Source: CAVTJL01 sp963735065 (GTDB lineage Bacteria; Pseudomonadota; Alphaproteobacteria; Geminicoccales; Geminicoccaceae). From it: a stretch of DNA of 64,000 nt. The stretch covers positions 1 through 64,000 of the forward strand of contig CAVTJL010000008.1 in assembly GCA_963735065.1 (NCBI GenBank), written 5' to 3'. Shown here in pieces: positions 17,988 through 26,909 of the stretch (its first letter is position 1; every line of letters starts with the position of its first letter). A program made the position numbers and the translations under genes. A model generated the notes under the pieces. It was not told where the DNA came from. It saw only the letters and a program-made list of their open reading frames with translations, and searched no databases.

Positions 17988-19423
17988 GCGCCCCCCTCGA
18001 GGCGAGCCGCCTGACCGTCCAGGCGGCCTCGGCCCTCCCCGTCGACGCGAGCGGCGAGATCCGCACGAGCCGGCCCGACACCCCCGCCGCCGGTCTTTTG
18101 TCACGTCGCCGCCGCGCGCAGGAGACCATCGTCGCCACCTCCGGCGCCATCGCGCTCGATCGCCGCCTGCCGCGTCCGCCCTGGAGGAAAAGAAGACGCG
18201 CCGCGGGCCAGATCAGCCTCGCGTGCCACGAGGCTGCGGAGAAGGACGAGGGCGTCCGCCGCGACCAGTGCCACGCCGTCGCTCCCGGCCACGTGAAGGG
18301 CCTCAGGACCGCCCTCCAGCCCGCAGCCGGCCGGCCCTCCCGAGCCGTCTCGGGCGTCGCTGCGCTACCGTCATCGAGCGCACCCTGCGCGAGGCCGCCG
18401 CCCGGGGCCTTCCGCATGAGCGCCCCCTCGAGTCCGCGAGCGGCCGGCCCATCCACGTCATTCCGGGCGTCGCTCGCTCGGGGACAGCACCCATTCTGTG
18501 CGAGACCGCCGCCGGGGGCTTTCTTTACCGCATGAGCACCCCCCTCGAGGCGAGGCGCCTCACCGTCAAGGTCGGCTCGGCGCCTGCTCGTCCAGCAGGA
18601 CGGCGAGATCCGCACGAGCCGGTACCACAGCAGCACCTCCGACCTTTCGTCACGTCGCCGCCGCGGCCAGGAGGTCATGGTCGTCACCTCCGGCTCCATC
18701 GCCCGCCGCCCGCTGCGCCTCGAGGAAAAAAAGACCGCCGCGGCGGGGCAGATCATCCCGCCCCAAGCCGTCTCGGGCATCGTCCGCCTCGACCAGTGCC
18801 ACGCCCTCGATGCTGGCCACGTGAAGGACCTCAGGGCCGCCCTCGAGCCCGCGGCCGGCCGGTCCGTCCACGGCATCTCGGGCGTCGCGCGCTCCGTCAT
18901 CGAGCGCACCCTGCGCGAGGCCGCTGCCCTGGTCCGCGCCACCTGCGCCCGCGAGGCCGCCGCCGGGGGCCTTACCGCATGAGCGCCCCCCTCGAGGCGA
19001 AGCGCCTCACCGTCAAGGTCGGCTCGGCCCTGCTCGTCGACGCGAACGGCGAGATCCGCACGAGCTGGCTCGACAGCCTCGCCGCCGATCTTTTGGCACG
19101 CCGCCGCCGCGGGCAGGAGGTCATCGTCGTCACCTCCGGCTCCATCGCCCGCCGCCCGCTGCGCCTCGAGGAAAAAAAGACCGCCGCGGCGGGGCAGATC
19201 ATCCCGCCCCAAGCCGTCTCGGGCATCGCCCGCCTCGACCAGTGCCACGCCCTCGATGCTGGCCACGTGAAGGACCTCAGGGCCGCCCTCGAGCTCGCGG
19301 CCGGCCGGTCCGTCCACGGCATCTCGAGCGTCGCGCGCTCCGTCATCGAGCGCACCCTGCGCGAGGCTGCTGCCCTGGTCCACGCCACCTGCGCCCGCGA
19401 GGCCGCCGCCGGGGCCTTACCGC
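17985..19423 (+). repeat. Tandem chimeric repeat: proB 5' end joined to obgE 3' end
   Basis: Between obgE and intact proB lie tandem units, each made of the first roughly 80 codons of proB followed by the last roughly 65 codons of obgE (from the NKCD region). Unit starts are at 17985 (GTGAGC, most decayed), 18416 (very short: start only, then an obgE-like end), 18532 and 18979, then the real proB at 19424. The last two units are 447 and 445 bp and nearly identical to each other. The unit structure is what a duplication of the obgE-proB junction would give. The units are diverged from obgE and carry frame breaks, except that the 18979 unit has an open frame. Confidence 0.85.
18979..19423 (+). 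pseudogene. Most intact ProB-Obg chimeric repeat copy
   Basis: From ATG 18979 the frame reads MSAPLEAKRLTVKVGSALLV, virtually identical to real ProB for about 55 residues up to VIVVTSGSIA; it then degenerates (RRPLRLEEKKTAAAGQIIPP) and passes into an Obg-like tail (ALDAGHVKDLRAALELAAGR, SVHGISSVARSVIERTLREA). The frame does not stop at the unit end and runs out of phase over proB, so any product would have an aberrant tail. Probably non-functional; a chimeric peptide is possible because the start is the same as that of proB. Confidence 0.55.
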
Positions 19424-20533
19424 ATGAGCGCCCCCCTCGAGGCGAAGCGCCTCACGGTCAAGGTCGGCTCGGCCCTGCTCGTCGACGCGAACGGCGAGAT
19501 CCGCACGAGCTGGCTCGACAGCCTCGCCGCCGATCTTTTGGCACGCCGCCGCCGCGGGCAGGAGGTCATCGTCGTCACCTCGGGCGCCATCGCCCTGGGC
19601 CGCCGCCTCCTGCGCCTGCCGCGCCGCCAGCTGCGCCTCGAGGAAAAGCAGGCCGCGGCCGCAGCGGGGCAGATCATCCTGGCGCATGCCTGGCGCGACA
19701 GCCTCGCCCGCCACGAGCTCGACGCCGCCCAGATCCTCATCACGCTCGAGGACACCGAGGCACGGCGCCGCTACCTCAACGCGCGCGCCACCGTCGGCAA
19801 GCTCCTCGAGCTCGGCGTCGTCCCCATCGTCAACGAGAACGACACCGTCGCCACGACGGAAATACGCTTCGGCGACAATGACCGGCTCTCGGCCCGCGTC
19901 GCCGTCATGGCCAGCGCCGAGACGCTCGTGCTCCTCTCCGACGTGGACGGGCTCTACACCGCCGACCCGCGCTCCCACCCCGAGGCCCGCCACATCCCCA
20001 CCGTCTCCGCCATCGGCCCCGAGATCATGGCCATGGCCACAGGCTCGGTGAGCGGCGTCGGCACCGGCGGCATGGTGAGCAAGCTCGAGGCCGCGCGCAT
20101 CGCCACGGGTGCCGGCTGCACCGTGCTGCTCGCCAAGGGTGCCGTCGACCATCCGCTGAAGGCGCTGGCCGAAGGCGGGCGCTGCACCACCTTCACCGCC
20201 GCCACCACGCCCCGCCGCGCCCGCAAGGAGTGGATCGCCGCCTCCCTGGGCGCCATGGGCAGCCTTGCCATCGACGCCGGCGCCCTTGCGGCCCTGAAGC
20301 GCGGCTCGAGCCTCCTGCCGGCCGGGGTCACCGCGGTCGAGGGCAGCTTCGAGCGCGGCGATCCCATCCTCGTGCGCGCGCCCGACGGTGCGGTGGTCGC
20401 CAAGGGCCTTTCGGCCTACGATGCCGAGGACGCGCGGCGCATCGCCGGCCGCCGCACCGAGGAGATCGCGACGATCCTGGGCTATCGCGGCCGCGACGTC
20501 ATGCTCCACCGCGACGACCTCGTTCTTTTGTAG
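19424..20533 (+). CDS. proB: Glutamate 5-kinase
   Basis: 369-aa cytoplasmic enzyme of proline synthesis: phosphorylates L-glutamate to gamma-glutamyl phosphate, feedback-inhibited by proline in characterised members. The amino-acid kinase domain shows TVKVGSALLV (N-terminal K-x-GS), VVTSGAIALGRRLL, PIVNENDTVAT and FGDNDRLSARVA, and SDVDGLYTADPR. The C-terminal PUA domain (about residues 275-360) ends GYRGRDVMLHRDDLVLL. Full length. Its first 55 codons are duplicated upstream almost exactly (18979 copy), so the nearest ATG with proB coding downstream was used as the start. Confidence 0.95.
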   Translation: MSAPLEAKRLTVKVGSALLVDANGEIRTSWLDSLAADLLARRRRGQEVIVVTSGAIALGRRLLRLPRRQLRLEEKQAAAAAGQIILAHAWRDSLARHELDAAQILITLEDTEARRRYLNARATVGKLLELGVVPIVNENDTVATTEIRFGDNDRLSARVAVMASAETLVLLSDVDGLYTADPRSHPEARHIPTVSAIGPEIMAMATGSVSGVGTGGMVSKLEAARIATGAGCTVLLAKGAVDHPLKALAEGGRCTTFTAATTPRRARKEWIAASLGAMGSLAIDAGALAALKRGSSLLPAGVTAVEGSFERGDPILVRAPDGAVVAKGLSAYDAEDARRIAGRRTEEIATILGYRGRDVMLHRDDLVLL

Positions 20534-20586
20534 CTTTGGTCCGTTGTTGGCAGAGCTGCGAGACCTCACGACCGAGCGAGGCCGAC

Positions 20587-21876
20587 ATGACCTCCACCCG
20601 AGACAAAGCCCCCGGCCGCCGCATCGCCACCGTCGGCGCCGGCCCCACCGGTCTTTTGTCGGCTTTGTCACTCGCCTCGGTCGGCGCCGATGTCACCCTC
20701 GTCGACCCCCACCCGCTCGCTGACAAAAGTGACAAAAAAAAAGATGGCCGCACTGTAGCCCTGCTCCAGCCCTCGATCCGCCTCTTGCGCCAGCTGGGCT
20801 TGTGGGAGCAGCTCGAGCCCGCGGCACAGCCGCTGCGCCGCCTGCGCATCGTGAGCCTGCCCCAGGGCCATGGCGGCCCGATCGACGGCGACGTCACCTT
20901 CGATGCCGCCGAGCTTTCTCTTTTATCATTTGGCTGGAGCCTGCCGGTCGCGGACCTGCGCGATGCGCTGGCCAAGCGCGTCCTCGAAAGTGACAACATA
21001 ACCGATCGCACGGGGTCGCCCGTCGCATCCGTCATCCTCCGCGGGCCCGAGGCCGTGCTCGACCTCGCGGCAGGGGGCTCCATCCGGGCCGACCTCGTCG
21101 TCGGCGCCGACGGGCGCGGCTCGGTGGTGCGTGCCGCGGCCGGCATCCCGGTCACGCGTCACCCCTACCGCCAGACCGCGATCACCGTAGCCTTCGCGCA
21201 TGAACAAAAGCATAACGACACCTCGATCGAGCTGCACCGCCCGGGCGGCGCCTTCACCATGGTGCCGCTGCCCGGCCGCCGCTCCGCGCTGGTCTGGGTC
21301 GAGCACGACCACGAGGCGGAGCGCCTCCTGGCCCTCCCCGCCGATGCTTTTGTCACTGAGCTCGACGCCCGCGTCCGCCCCTGGCTGGGCCCGGTCCATG
21401 GCGTGGGCGAGCGAAAAAGCTTCCCGCTCGTGGGCATGAGCGCCGGCCGCCTCGTCGGGCCGCATGTGGCGCTGGTGGGGGAGGCGGCGCACGCGATGAG
21501 CCCCGTGGGCGCCCAGGGGCTCAACACCTCCTTGGCCGACGTCGCAGCCCTCGCCCGCGCCGTCTCGAAAAGCCTGCGTGAGGGCCGCCCCGTCTCCCAG
21601 CCCGACGCCCTCGTCCGCTACGAGCGGGAGCGCCTGCCCGACATCCAGGCCCGCCTGCTGGTCACCGACGGCCTCGCCCGCGCCGTCGCCACGGCCTTCC
21701 CCGCCATCGTCAAGGCGCGCGGCCTGGGCCTGCGCCTCGTGGGCGGCCTGCCGCCCCTGCGCCGCCTCGTGATGCGGGGCCTGCTTGGAGCCCCGCGGCC
21801 AGGCGGCACCCGACCCGGGCTAGGGCCGGGCACCCGCCCGCACCCTCAGCTCGCCGGCGCCACGATCACCGGGTGA
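20587..21876 (+). CDS. UbiH/VisC-family FAD-dependent monooxygenase
   Basis: 429-aa FAD enzyme of the PHBH/UbiH group, which hydroxylates aromatic rings (for example in ubiquinone synthesis). Visible: Rossmann ATVGAGPTGLLSALSLASVG, the NADPH/FAD-binding region ADLVVGADGRGSVVR, and VALVGEAAHAMSPVGAQGLN (FAD pyrophosphate motif, GEAAH in place of GDAAH). The residues LADKSDKKKDGRT just before the DGRT turn are an unusual Lys-rich insertion encoded by a run containing A9, prone to slippage. ATG 20587 is 53 bp after proB, possibly the same transcript. Substrate not assignable; ubiquinone hydroxylase is the best guess. Confidence 0.85.
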   Translation: MTSTRDKAPGRRIATVGAGPTGLLSALSLASVGADVTLVDPHPLADKSDKKKDGRTVALLQPSIRLLRQLGLWEQLEPAAQPLRRLRIVSLPQGHGGPIDGDVTFDAAELSLLSFGWSLPVADLRDALAKRVLESDNITDRTGSPVASVILRGPEAVLDLAAGGSIRADLVVGADGRGSVVRAAAGIPVTRHPYRQTAITVAFAHEQKHNDTSIELHRPGGAFTMVPLPGRRSALVWVEHDHEAERLLALPADAFVTELDARVRPWLGPVHGVGERKSFPLVGMSAGRLVGPHVALVGEAAHAMSPVGAQGLNTSLADVAALARAVSKSLREGRPVSQPDALVRYERERLPDIQARLLVTDGLARAVATAFPAIVKARGLGLRLVGGLPPLRRLVMRGLLGAPRPGGTRPGLGPGTRPHPQLAGATITG

Positions 21877-22884
21877 ACGACGAAAACCTCCTGCGAGGCG
21901 GGGTCCACCGTCACGCGCACCCAGTCGGCGTTGGGGCTGCCGAAGGTCTGGAGCCGCGTGATGTTGGGGATCAGATGCGCCTGGTCGATCAGCGGCTTGT
22001 CGATCTTGAAGAAGTGCGTGTCGCCGTGCACCAGCAGCACCTGGCCCTTGAAGCCCTTGGCCTCCTGCGACGATCGCATCGAGGAAGCTCGTGTAGCCGT
22101 CCACCCCCTTGGCGCCCCGCTCGTTCACATCCTCGGTCTCGGGCAGATCAAAGCCCGGATCGCCCTGGAACACGATCACGATGCCCGGCGCCTTTTTGTC
22201 GGCTGCCAGCTTGAACGCCTCCTTGGTCCAGGCGATGTTGGCCGCATCCCTTGCCGCCCACTCGGCATTGTCGGCCGCGCACTGCTCGGCCGTCCTGGCG
22301 CTCTTCTTCGTGCAGGCCTTGTCGTCGTTGACCTTGTTGTTGTTGCTGCCGGGAATGTTGAGCCCCACGAACACGATCCCGCCATGCTCGAAGCGCGTGT
22401 TCTCGACATAGGGTGCCGCCTGATGCTCGAGCGGCATCTTTTTCTCCCCGAAGCTGTCGGGGCCCTTGAACATCACCTTGCGCATGTAGGCCAGGCGCTC
22501 GAGATTGTCGTAGCCGCCATTGTTGAGGCGGTGGCAGTCGGTCCACTCATTGTCGCCCGGCACGTAGACGGCCGGCGCCTTCAGCGAATCGAACAGCGCA
22601 ATCGCCTGCGCGAAGACGTCGTCGGTGCACTTGGAGCTGCCGTCCTTGATGTCGCCGTCGAACATCGAGAACGCGATGTCCGACGCGTTCATGCTGTCGA
22701 TCAGCGCCTTCATCTTGGGCGCGTCATTGTCCTTGGCGTAGGGCAGGTCGCCCCACAGCGCGAAGGAGAAGCTGTCCGCCGCCCGCGCCGCCTGGGCACC
22801 CAGCAGCACCGCCGCCGCCACCGCCGCGCTCACGAGAAGTCGGGCCGCAGCCGGACGTGCTGCGGCCTGGATCGTCCCTGCCAT
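21846..22884 (-). pseudogene. Calcineurin-like metallophosphatase, frameshifted
   Basis: Secreted metallophosphatase-like protein: start ATG 22884, signal peptide ending AQAARAAD, then metal-binding motifs SFALWGDLPY (D-x-x motif replaced by GDLPY), FDGDIKDGSS, and VPGDNEWTDCHR (GDNE/H-type). The frame breaks near 22066-22073 (around GATCGTCGCAGGAGG); the end HGDTHFFKIDKPLID and VDPASQEVFVVHP lies in a second frame and closes at 21846. A single-base indel joins them into about 345 aa. The 3' end overlaps the end of the convergent monooxygenase gene by about 30 bp. Confidence 0.75.
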
Positions 22885-23078
22885 TCTTGTTCACCCCTGT
22901 CGTGGAAGCCCGCTCTCTCCCGGGCGGCCCGAGCTCCTCCCGCCCCGCCCGCCGCCCGTCTCTAGGGCCGTCGCGTGACGGAGCCGTGACAGGGGTGCCT
23001 GGCCGCACGCGCCCCTCCGTCCAGCCCGGCCCGAGCGGCCTTGACGTCCTCCGGCACCTTGCGCATCGTTGCGCAACG

Positions 23079-23288
23079 ATGACGCGGCTTCTGACCGACA
23101 GCAAGGCGATCATCCGGGCGCTCGAGGCCGAGGGCTGGCGGCTGGTCCGCACGCGGGGCGACCATCACCAGCTCCAGCACCCGACGCGCCCCGGCACCCT
23201 TGACCGTGCAGCACCCCAACCGCGACCTCCGGCCCGAGGTGGTGCGGTCGATCGAGCGGCAGAGCGGCCTCTTGTCCGTGGAGATAGT
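23079..23288 (+). pseudogene. hicA: HicA toxin, frameshifted
   Basis: HicA toxin of the second hicAB module. ATG 23079 gives MTRLLTDSKAIIRALEAEGW, then RLVRTRGDHHQLQHPTRPGT, the canonical HicA core with catalytic His in GDHHQ. After PGT the family-typical LTVQHPNRDLRPEVVRSIER lies in the next frame; deleting one T in the CTT at about 23199 restores it. The stop is uncertain: the corrected frame would need a second shift to end at TAG 23286-23288, immediately before hicB. If the lesions are real the toxin is inactive and the antitoxin is an orphan. Confidence 0.65.
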
Positions 23289-23290
23289 CG

Positions 23291-23719
23291 ATGGCGATCA
23301 AGCACTACCCGGCCCTGATCTATGGCGAGCCCGGCAGCTATGGCGTGGTCTTCCCCGACCTGCCCGGCTGCACCTCGGGCGGCGCCACACTGACGGAAGC
23401 CGCCCGCAACGCCGCCGAGGCTCTTTCCTTCCATCTCGAAGGAATGGCCGCCGCCCGTGAGAGAATCCCCGAGCCCGGCAGCTTCGACATGCCCCTGCCC
23501 GACTGGCTGGCCCCGGAGGAGGGCGAGGCGCCTGCGGAGCCCGTGCGCCTTCTCGTGCCCGTCGAGACGCCGGGCCGCGCCGTGCGCGTCAACATCTCCA
23601 TGGACGAGGGCCTGGTCGCCCGCCTCGACGCCGCCGCCAACCGCCGCAACATGTCCCGCTCCGCCTTCCTCGCCGAGGCGGTGAGATCGGCGCTCGTCGC
23701 GGAGAAGGCGGAGGCGTGA
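23291..23719 (+). CDS. hicB: HicB antitoxin with ribbon-helix-helix tail
   Basis: 142-aa HicB. Start ATG 23291 behind GGAGAT. KHYPALIYGEPGSYGVVFPD then LPGCTSGGATLTEAARNAAE is the HicB N-terminal domain; the C-terminus (AVRVNISMDEGLVARLDAAA, NRRNMSRSAFLAEAVRSAL) is an Arc/MetJ-like ribbon-helix-helix DNA-binding domain. This differs from the other HicB in the window, so the two modules are not recent duplicates. Follows the frameshifted hicA directly. Confidence 0.9.
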   Translation: MAIKHYPALIYGEPGSYGVVFPDLPGCTSGGATLTEAARNAAEALSFHLEGMAAARERIPEPGSFDMPLPDWLAPEEGEAPAEPVRLLVPVETPGRAVRVNISMDEGLVARLDAAANRRNMSRSAFLAEAVRSALVAEKAEA

Positions 23720-23921
23720 GAAGGCGCCTGCAGTTTAGAGGGACACCAGGAAGGCCGGGAGGATCCGAGTCTGCAGGGGCCGGCCCTATCGCCAATCGGT
23801 TTGCACCGCCAAGCACCGCCCACGCGCAGGCAACTCGACCTAAGGAACAGAAACACACCTAAGGAGCCACCACTGCTGTCGCGATCGAGCGATGAGAGAT
23901 TAAAGTCGTACAGATAGGTGC

Positions 23922-25615
23922 TCATTCCCTCAGCGCTGGCGCATACTTCACCGCCAACCGGGCGAGGTTGCCATCCCTCAGCTCTCCCGGGCTGCCCTCG
24001 AGATCCAAACGAAAGTTGCCCAACTCCATAAGAAGCGCTCTGCACTTGGCAAGCTTCCTCTTCCCCTTCATAATCTGCAGTGCTGCATCTCGCGCTAGGC
24101 GTGCTGCTTGAGCCGCCATCTCGCCGACATTGGCCTTTCCGGCCTCCCCGACTTGCCGAAGGTGATCCAGTCGGCCGTTGAGATATTCCTCGATAAGACG
24201 CTCCTCCTCACCAGCCACAAGTTTAAGCTCGACGTCAGCCACGTCTACATCTGGGAGGTTCTGGAGGGAAGCGCGCAAAAACCGCGTAGAGCAAAAGTAG
24301 CCCTCGACATCAATCTCGGCCGTGACGAACGGCTCGGCGCCCAATGCGCGGATTTTCCTATTCCACTCAGTCACCTCGTCTTCCGTCAGGAAGTCGCGAT
24401 CACGATGAACGATAACCGCGCACTGCGCAACATCATTGATTTGTCGGATAACTGGCGAAAGAAGATGAGGTTTCGTTACTCCCTTATATGACAATATTGT
24501 TGTGCCCTGCATATCGAAGCCATTTGCGCGCAGAAGAATTTCGAGATATCGGGTGGTGCTATCTTCCGTCAGAAAGACTACCTTCGACTGCTTCGCTGCA
24601 AGCTTCTCCCTAACATCAAGCGCTCCGAGCTCAAGGAGAATTCCGACTTGATCATCCTTAGCAGCGGTAGCTACTTCCCCATCTCTCATCCACAGAATTG
24701 TGGAGTCGTTATGGATGGCATCTAGCACGTGTCTGGAGTGTGTGGTAACAAGTACTTGAACAGACCTCTCAAGAGCGACAGTGGCCAGCAAAGCACATAA
24801 AACACGCTGATTATTCGGGTGAAGATGAAAGTCTGGTTCATCAAGAATAATGAGCTTCGGGACAAAAAGATGAAAGTACGACAATATCTGTATAACTTGA
24901 AGAAGACCGGTACCCGCTAGATCGAGGGGTATTTTCTGATCGCTCTGCGTGACATTTACCTTTATGTGTTGATCAACCTTTTCGTCGAAAGCTACATCAA
25001 CAACAACTCCCGGAAATATCTGAGACAGGTCCTCCTCGAAGTCCTGCCACTCGACCTTATTCTTCAAGCGATACAATATGTTGCGCAGCATGATATTGGC
25101 ATCCCCGCGCGCGATCGCACGTAGCAGGACGCCGTTGGACACGTGGCTTTCGGTCCGAGAACTCCGGCAAGCCCTGGAGAAAAGATCGAATATGGGGAAT
25201 CCAGGCTCGAGAGGCCCTTTGCGAACTCGATGTTCGTTCGTTCGACAATTATATTCGTTATTCGTCCCTTACGGATGCGCAGGCTTAATTCATCGCCAGT
25301 GTCGAACGTAAAGTTTACGACAATAGACTTATTATCGTCCTCAAGCAGCCGGCCGCCAGAGCCGAGTGAGTACGGATCGTCGGACGGTATGTAGATGAGA
25401 TCCAACGGGCTGATCGTTGACGATTTCGTCCGATGCGCCGGCCACTTGTCTGCTATACTTAGTGATTGGATCAGCGTGAATGCAAAGTGCACCGCCTGGA
25501 TGACGGTACTTTTGCCAGAGTTGTTGCCGCCGATGAGGACATTTATGTCGGAGACGTTGAAGTCCACGAACTTTAGACGCTTAAATCGCTCGATCTGGAT
25601 GCTTCGTATTTTCAT
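23922..25615 (-). pseudogene. ATPase with Toprim-like C-terminus (OLD/PARIS-like), frameshifted
   Basis: 563-aa protein (after correction) with markedly lower GC than its neighbours. Start ATG 25615. ABC/SMC-type ATPase: Walker A GGNNSGKST (about residues 29-37), a signature-like LDLAGTGLLQ, Walker B KLIILDEPDFHLHP and H-loop VLVTTHSRHVLD. The C-terminal third has VVFLTEDSTTRYLEI, IVHRDRDFLTEDEV and AEIDVEGYF, an E...D-x-D...D-E pattern that resembles a Toprim/DUF4435 nuclease domain. Relatives occur in OLD nucleases, Gabija GajA and the fused form of PARIS, all anti-phage. One base is missing near 25143-25150 (AAAGCCACGTG), splitting it into 183- and 406-residue frames. Defence role is inferred from architecture and composition only. 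Confidence 0.7.
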
Positions 25616-25829
25616 ATTTCAGAGGATCCGTAGGTTGGATCTTACACGTCAGGGAGAGGCGAGGACATGGCGTCGGAGGGATTGGATGGCACTCGGGGTG
25701 GCGGCGCGTCGGGAGAGTAACACCATGGATGGGCAAGGCCTTGGGAAGCGGGATCCATGCGAGGGGCAGAACGTATTCTTTCGCATAGACTCCACCGGGC
25801 GGACGGCTCTCGGGTGAGCGGCGCTACGC

Positions 25830-26075
25830 ATAGTCGGACCGCTCCTGATCGCATAGAGGATACCAGGCCTCCTTGAGGAGGTGTTCGAGGGCATACGGAC
25901 ATGCTACCTGTAATCTCTGGACCCGCTTCCCCTTGGCCATGCTGCTCGAGTGCCCTGCGCGCGACGCGCAGCGCCTGGGTGTAGAGTTCGGAAGCTGCGC
26001 CTCCGCGTCGCGCCGAATGCTCGGCGTCATCCGATCGGCAATCTCCGCCCGCGCATGGTCGATCGTGTCGAGCCA
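25830..26075 (-). pseudogene. Decayed tandem copy of the DUF29 3' half
   Basis: Beginning immediately after the DUF29 stop, the sequence again encodes WLDTIDHARAEIADR, TPSIRRDAEAQLP, then (next frame) LYTQALRVARRALEQHG, then (first frame again) CPYALEHLLKEAW. It repeats residues of the C-terminal half of the DUF29 gene in order, with at least two frame breaks. It is a partial tandem duplication that has decayed. Confidence 0.75.
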
Positions 26076-26076
26076 C

Positions 26077-26536
26077 CTACCACGCCTCATCGAGGAGCTG
26101 GTCGAGGGCATAGGGGCACTCTGCCGGCAACCCCGCCGTCGCATCCTCCTCCCCATGCTGCTCCAGCGCCCGGCGCGCGACGCGCAGCGCCTGGGCATAC
26201 AGCTTCGGAAGCTGGGCCTCCGCATCGCGCCGGATCGACGGCGTCAGCCGATCGGCGATCTCGGCCCGGGCATGGTCGATCGTGTCGAGCCATCCGGCCC
26301 GCGGATCGGTCGCCGGCGAATGCTCCAGCTTCAGGCAATGCTCGATCAGGCGGCGGAGCTGGCTTCTGACAGCGTTGCGGCGCTCGTCGCCCAAGTCCTC
26401 CACCTCCTCGGCCAGGTGCTCGAGGTCGAGCGGGCCGTTCCAGCGCTCGGCCGACAGCCGCCGCAGCGCCGCCGCCTGCTCGCGGCTCCACTGCATAGAA
26501 GTCCTCGTCGTAGAGCTCCGCCTTCCGCGTCGCCAT
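26077..26536 (-). pseudogene. DUF29 family protein, frameshifted
   Basis: DUF29 proteins are small, of unknown function and often multicopy in alphaproteobacteria and cyanobacteria. ATG 26536 gives MATRKAELYDEDFYA, the family N-terminus; the continuation QWSREQAAALRR, LDLEHLAEEVEDLGDERRNA, RSQLRRLIEHCLKLE and the C-terminal CPYALDQLLDEAW lies in the next frame and ends at 26077. One base is missing near 26490. Corrected length is about 152 aa, normal for the family. It is followed by a decayed copy of its own 3' half. Confidence 0.75.
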
Positions 26537-26868
26537 GGCGATCCACCCTCCTGTCACCTCAACCTACCAGCGAACGCGCGGCAGGCAAAGAGGCGAGGGC
26601 GGCGCTCGCGGCCGCCTGGGTCCCCGCCTCGCGCGGGGACGAGCGGAAGGGGGCCGTCATCCGATCGACACGTGCGGCGGCCGCATGGCCGCCGCGGGTC
26701 CTGCCCAGCGCCGGCCGCACGCCGGAGGAACGCGCGTCCCTGCCGCTCGCATGCTCGCGAAGCGGCGGATCCAGCATCCACCCCGGAGCGCACCGGCGCA
26801 GCGTGAGACAGCCGACAGCGGCTCCAGCTCGCCTCCACCACCCAACCGACAAAAGAAAAGAATCAACC
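26537..26868. other. Gene-less stretch between DUF29 and the next plus-strand gene
   Basis: About 330 bp with several overlapping open frames but no codon bias or recognisable product. It ends in the AT-rich promoter of the next gene, with CGACAAAAGAAAAGAATC near 26847. Confidence 0.4.
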
Positions 26869-26873
26869 TCCGA

Positions 26874-26900
26874 TTGACAATCGGCATTTCATCCTATACA
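26874..26900 (+). promoter_or_regulatory. Promoter implying a leaderless or near-leaderless message
   Basis: TTGACA (26874-26879) and TATACA (26895-26900), spacing 15 bp, or 17 bp to TACATA (26897-26902). The ATG of the next gene is at 26910, so transcription starting at about 26907 would leave 0-3 nt of leader, and no ribosome binding site is present. Confidence 0.65.
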
Positions 26901-26909
26901 TAGCTCTCC

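Noticed and set aside
17788..19383. 531-aa minus-strand frame across the repeat array
   Set aside because: Antisense to obgE-like and proB-like coding sequence; its internal repeats only mirror the array.
17985..19423. CRISPR array or minisatellite
   Set aside because: Units are about 445 bp, made of identifiable gene parts, and have no short direct repeats with unique spacers.
25642..26076. 144-aa minus-strand frame next to the ATPase gene
   Set aside because: Contains one out-of-frame slice of the decayed DUF29 copy, with no consistent coding; part of the pseudogene only.
23922..26536. Prophage or integrated element
   Set aside because: No integrase, phage structural gene or attachment repeats were seen; foreign composition is confined to single genes.
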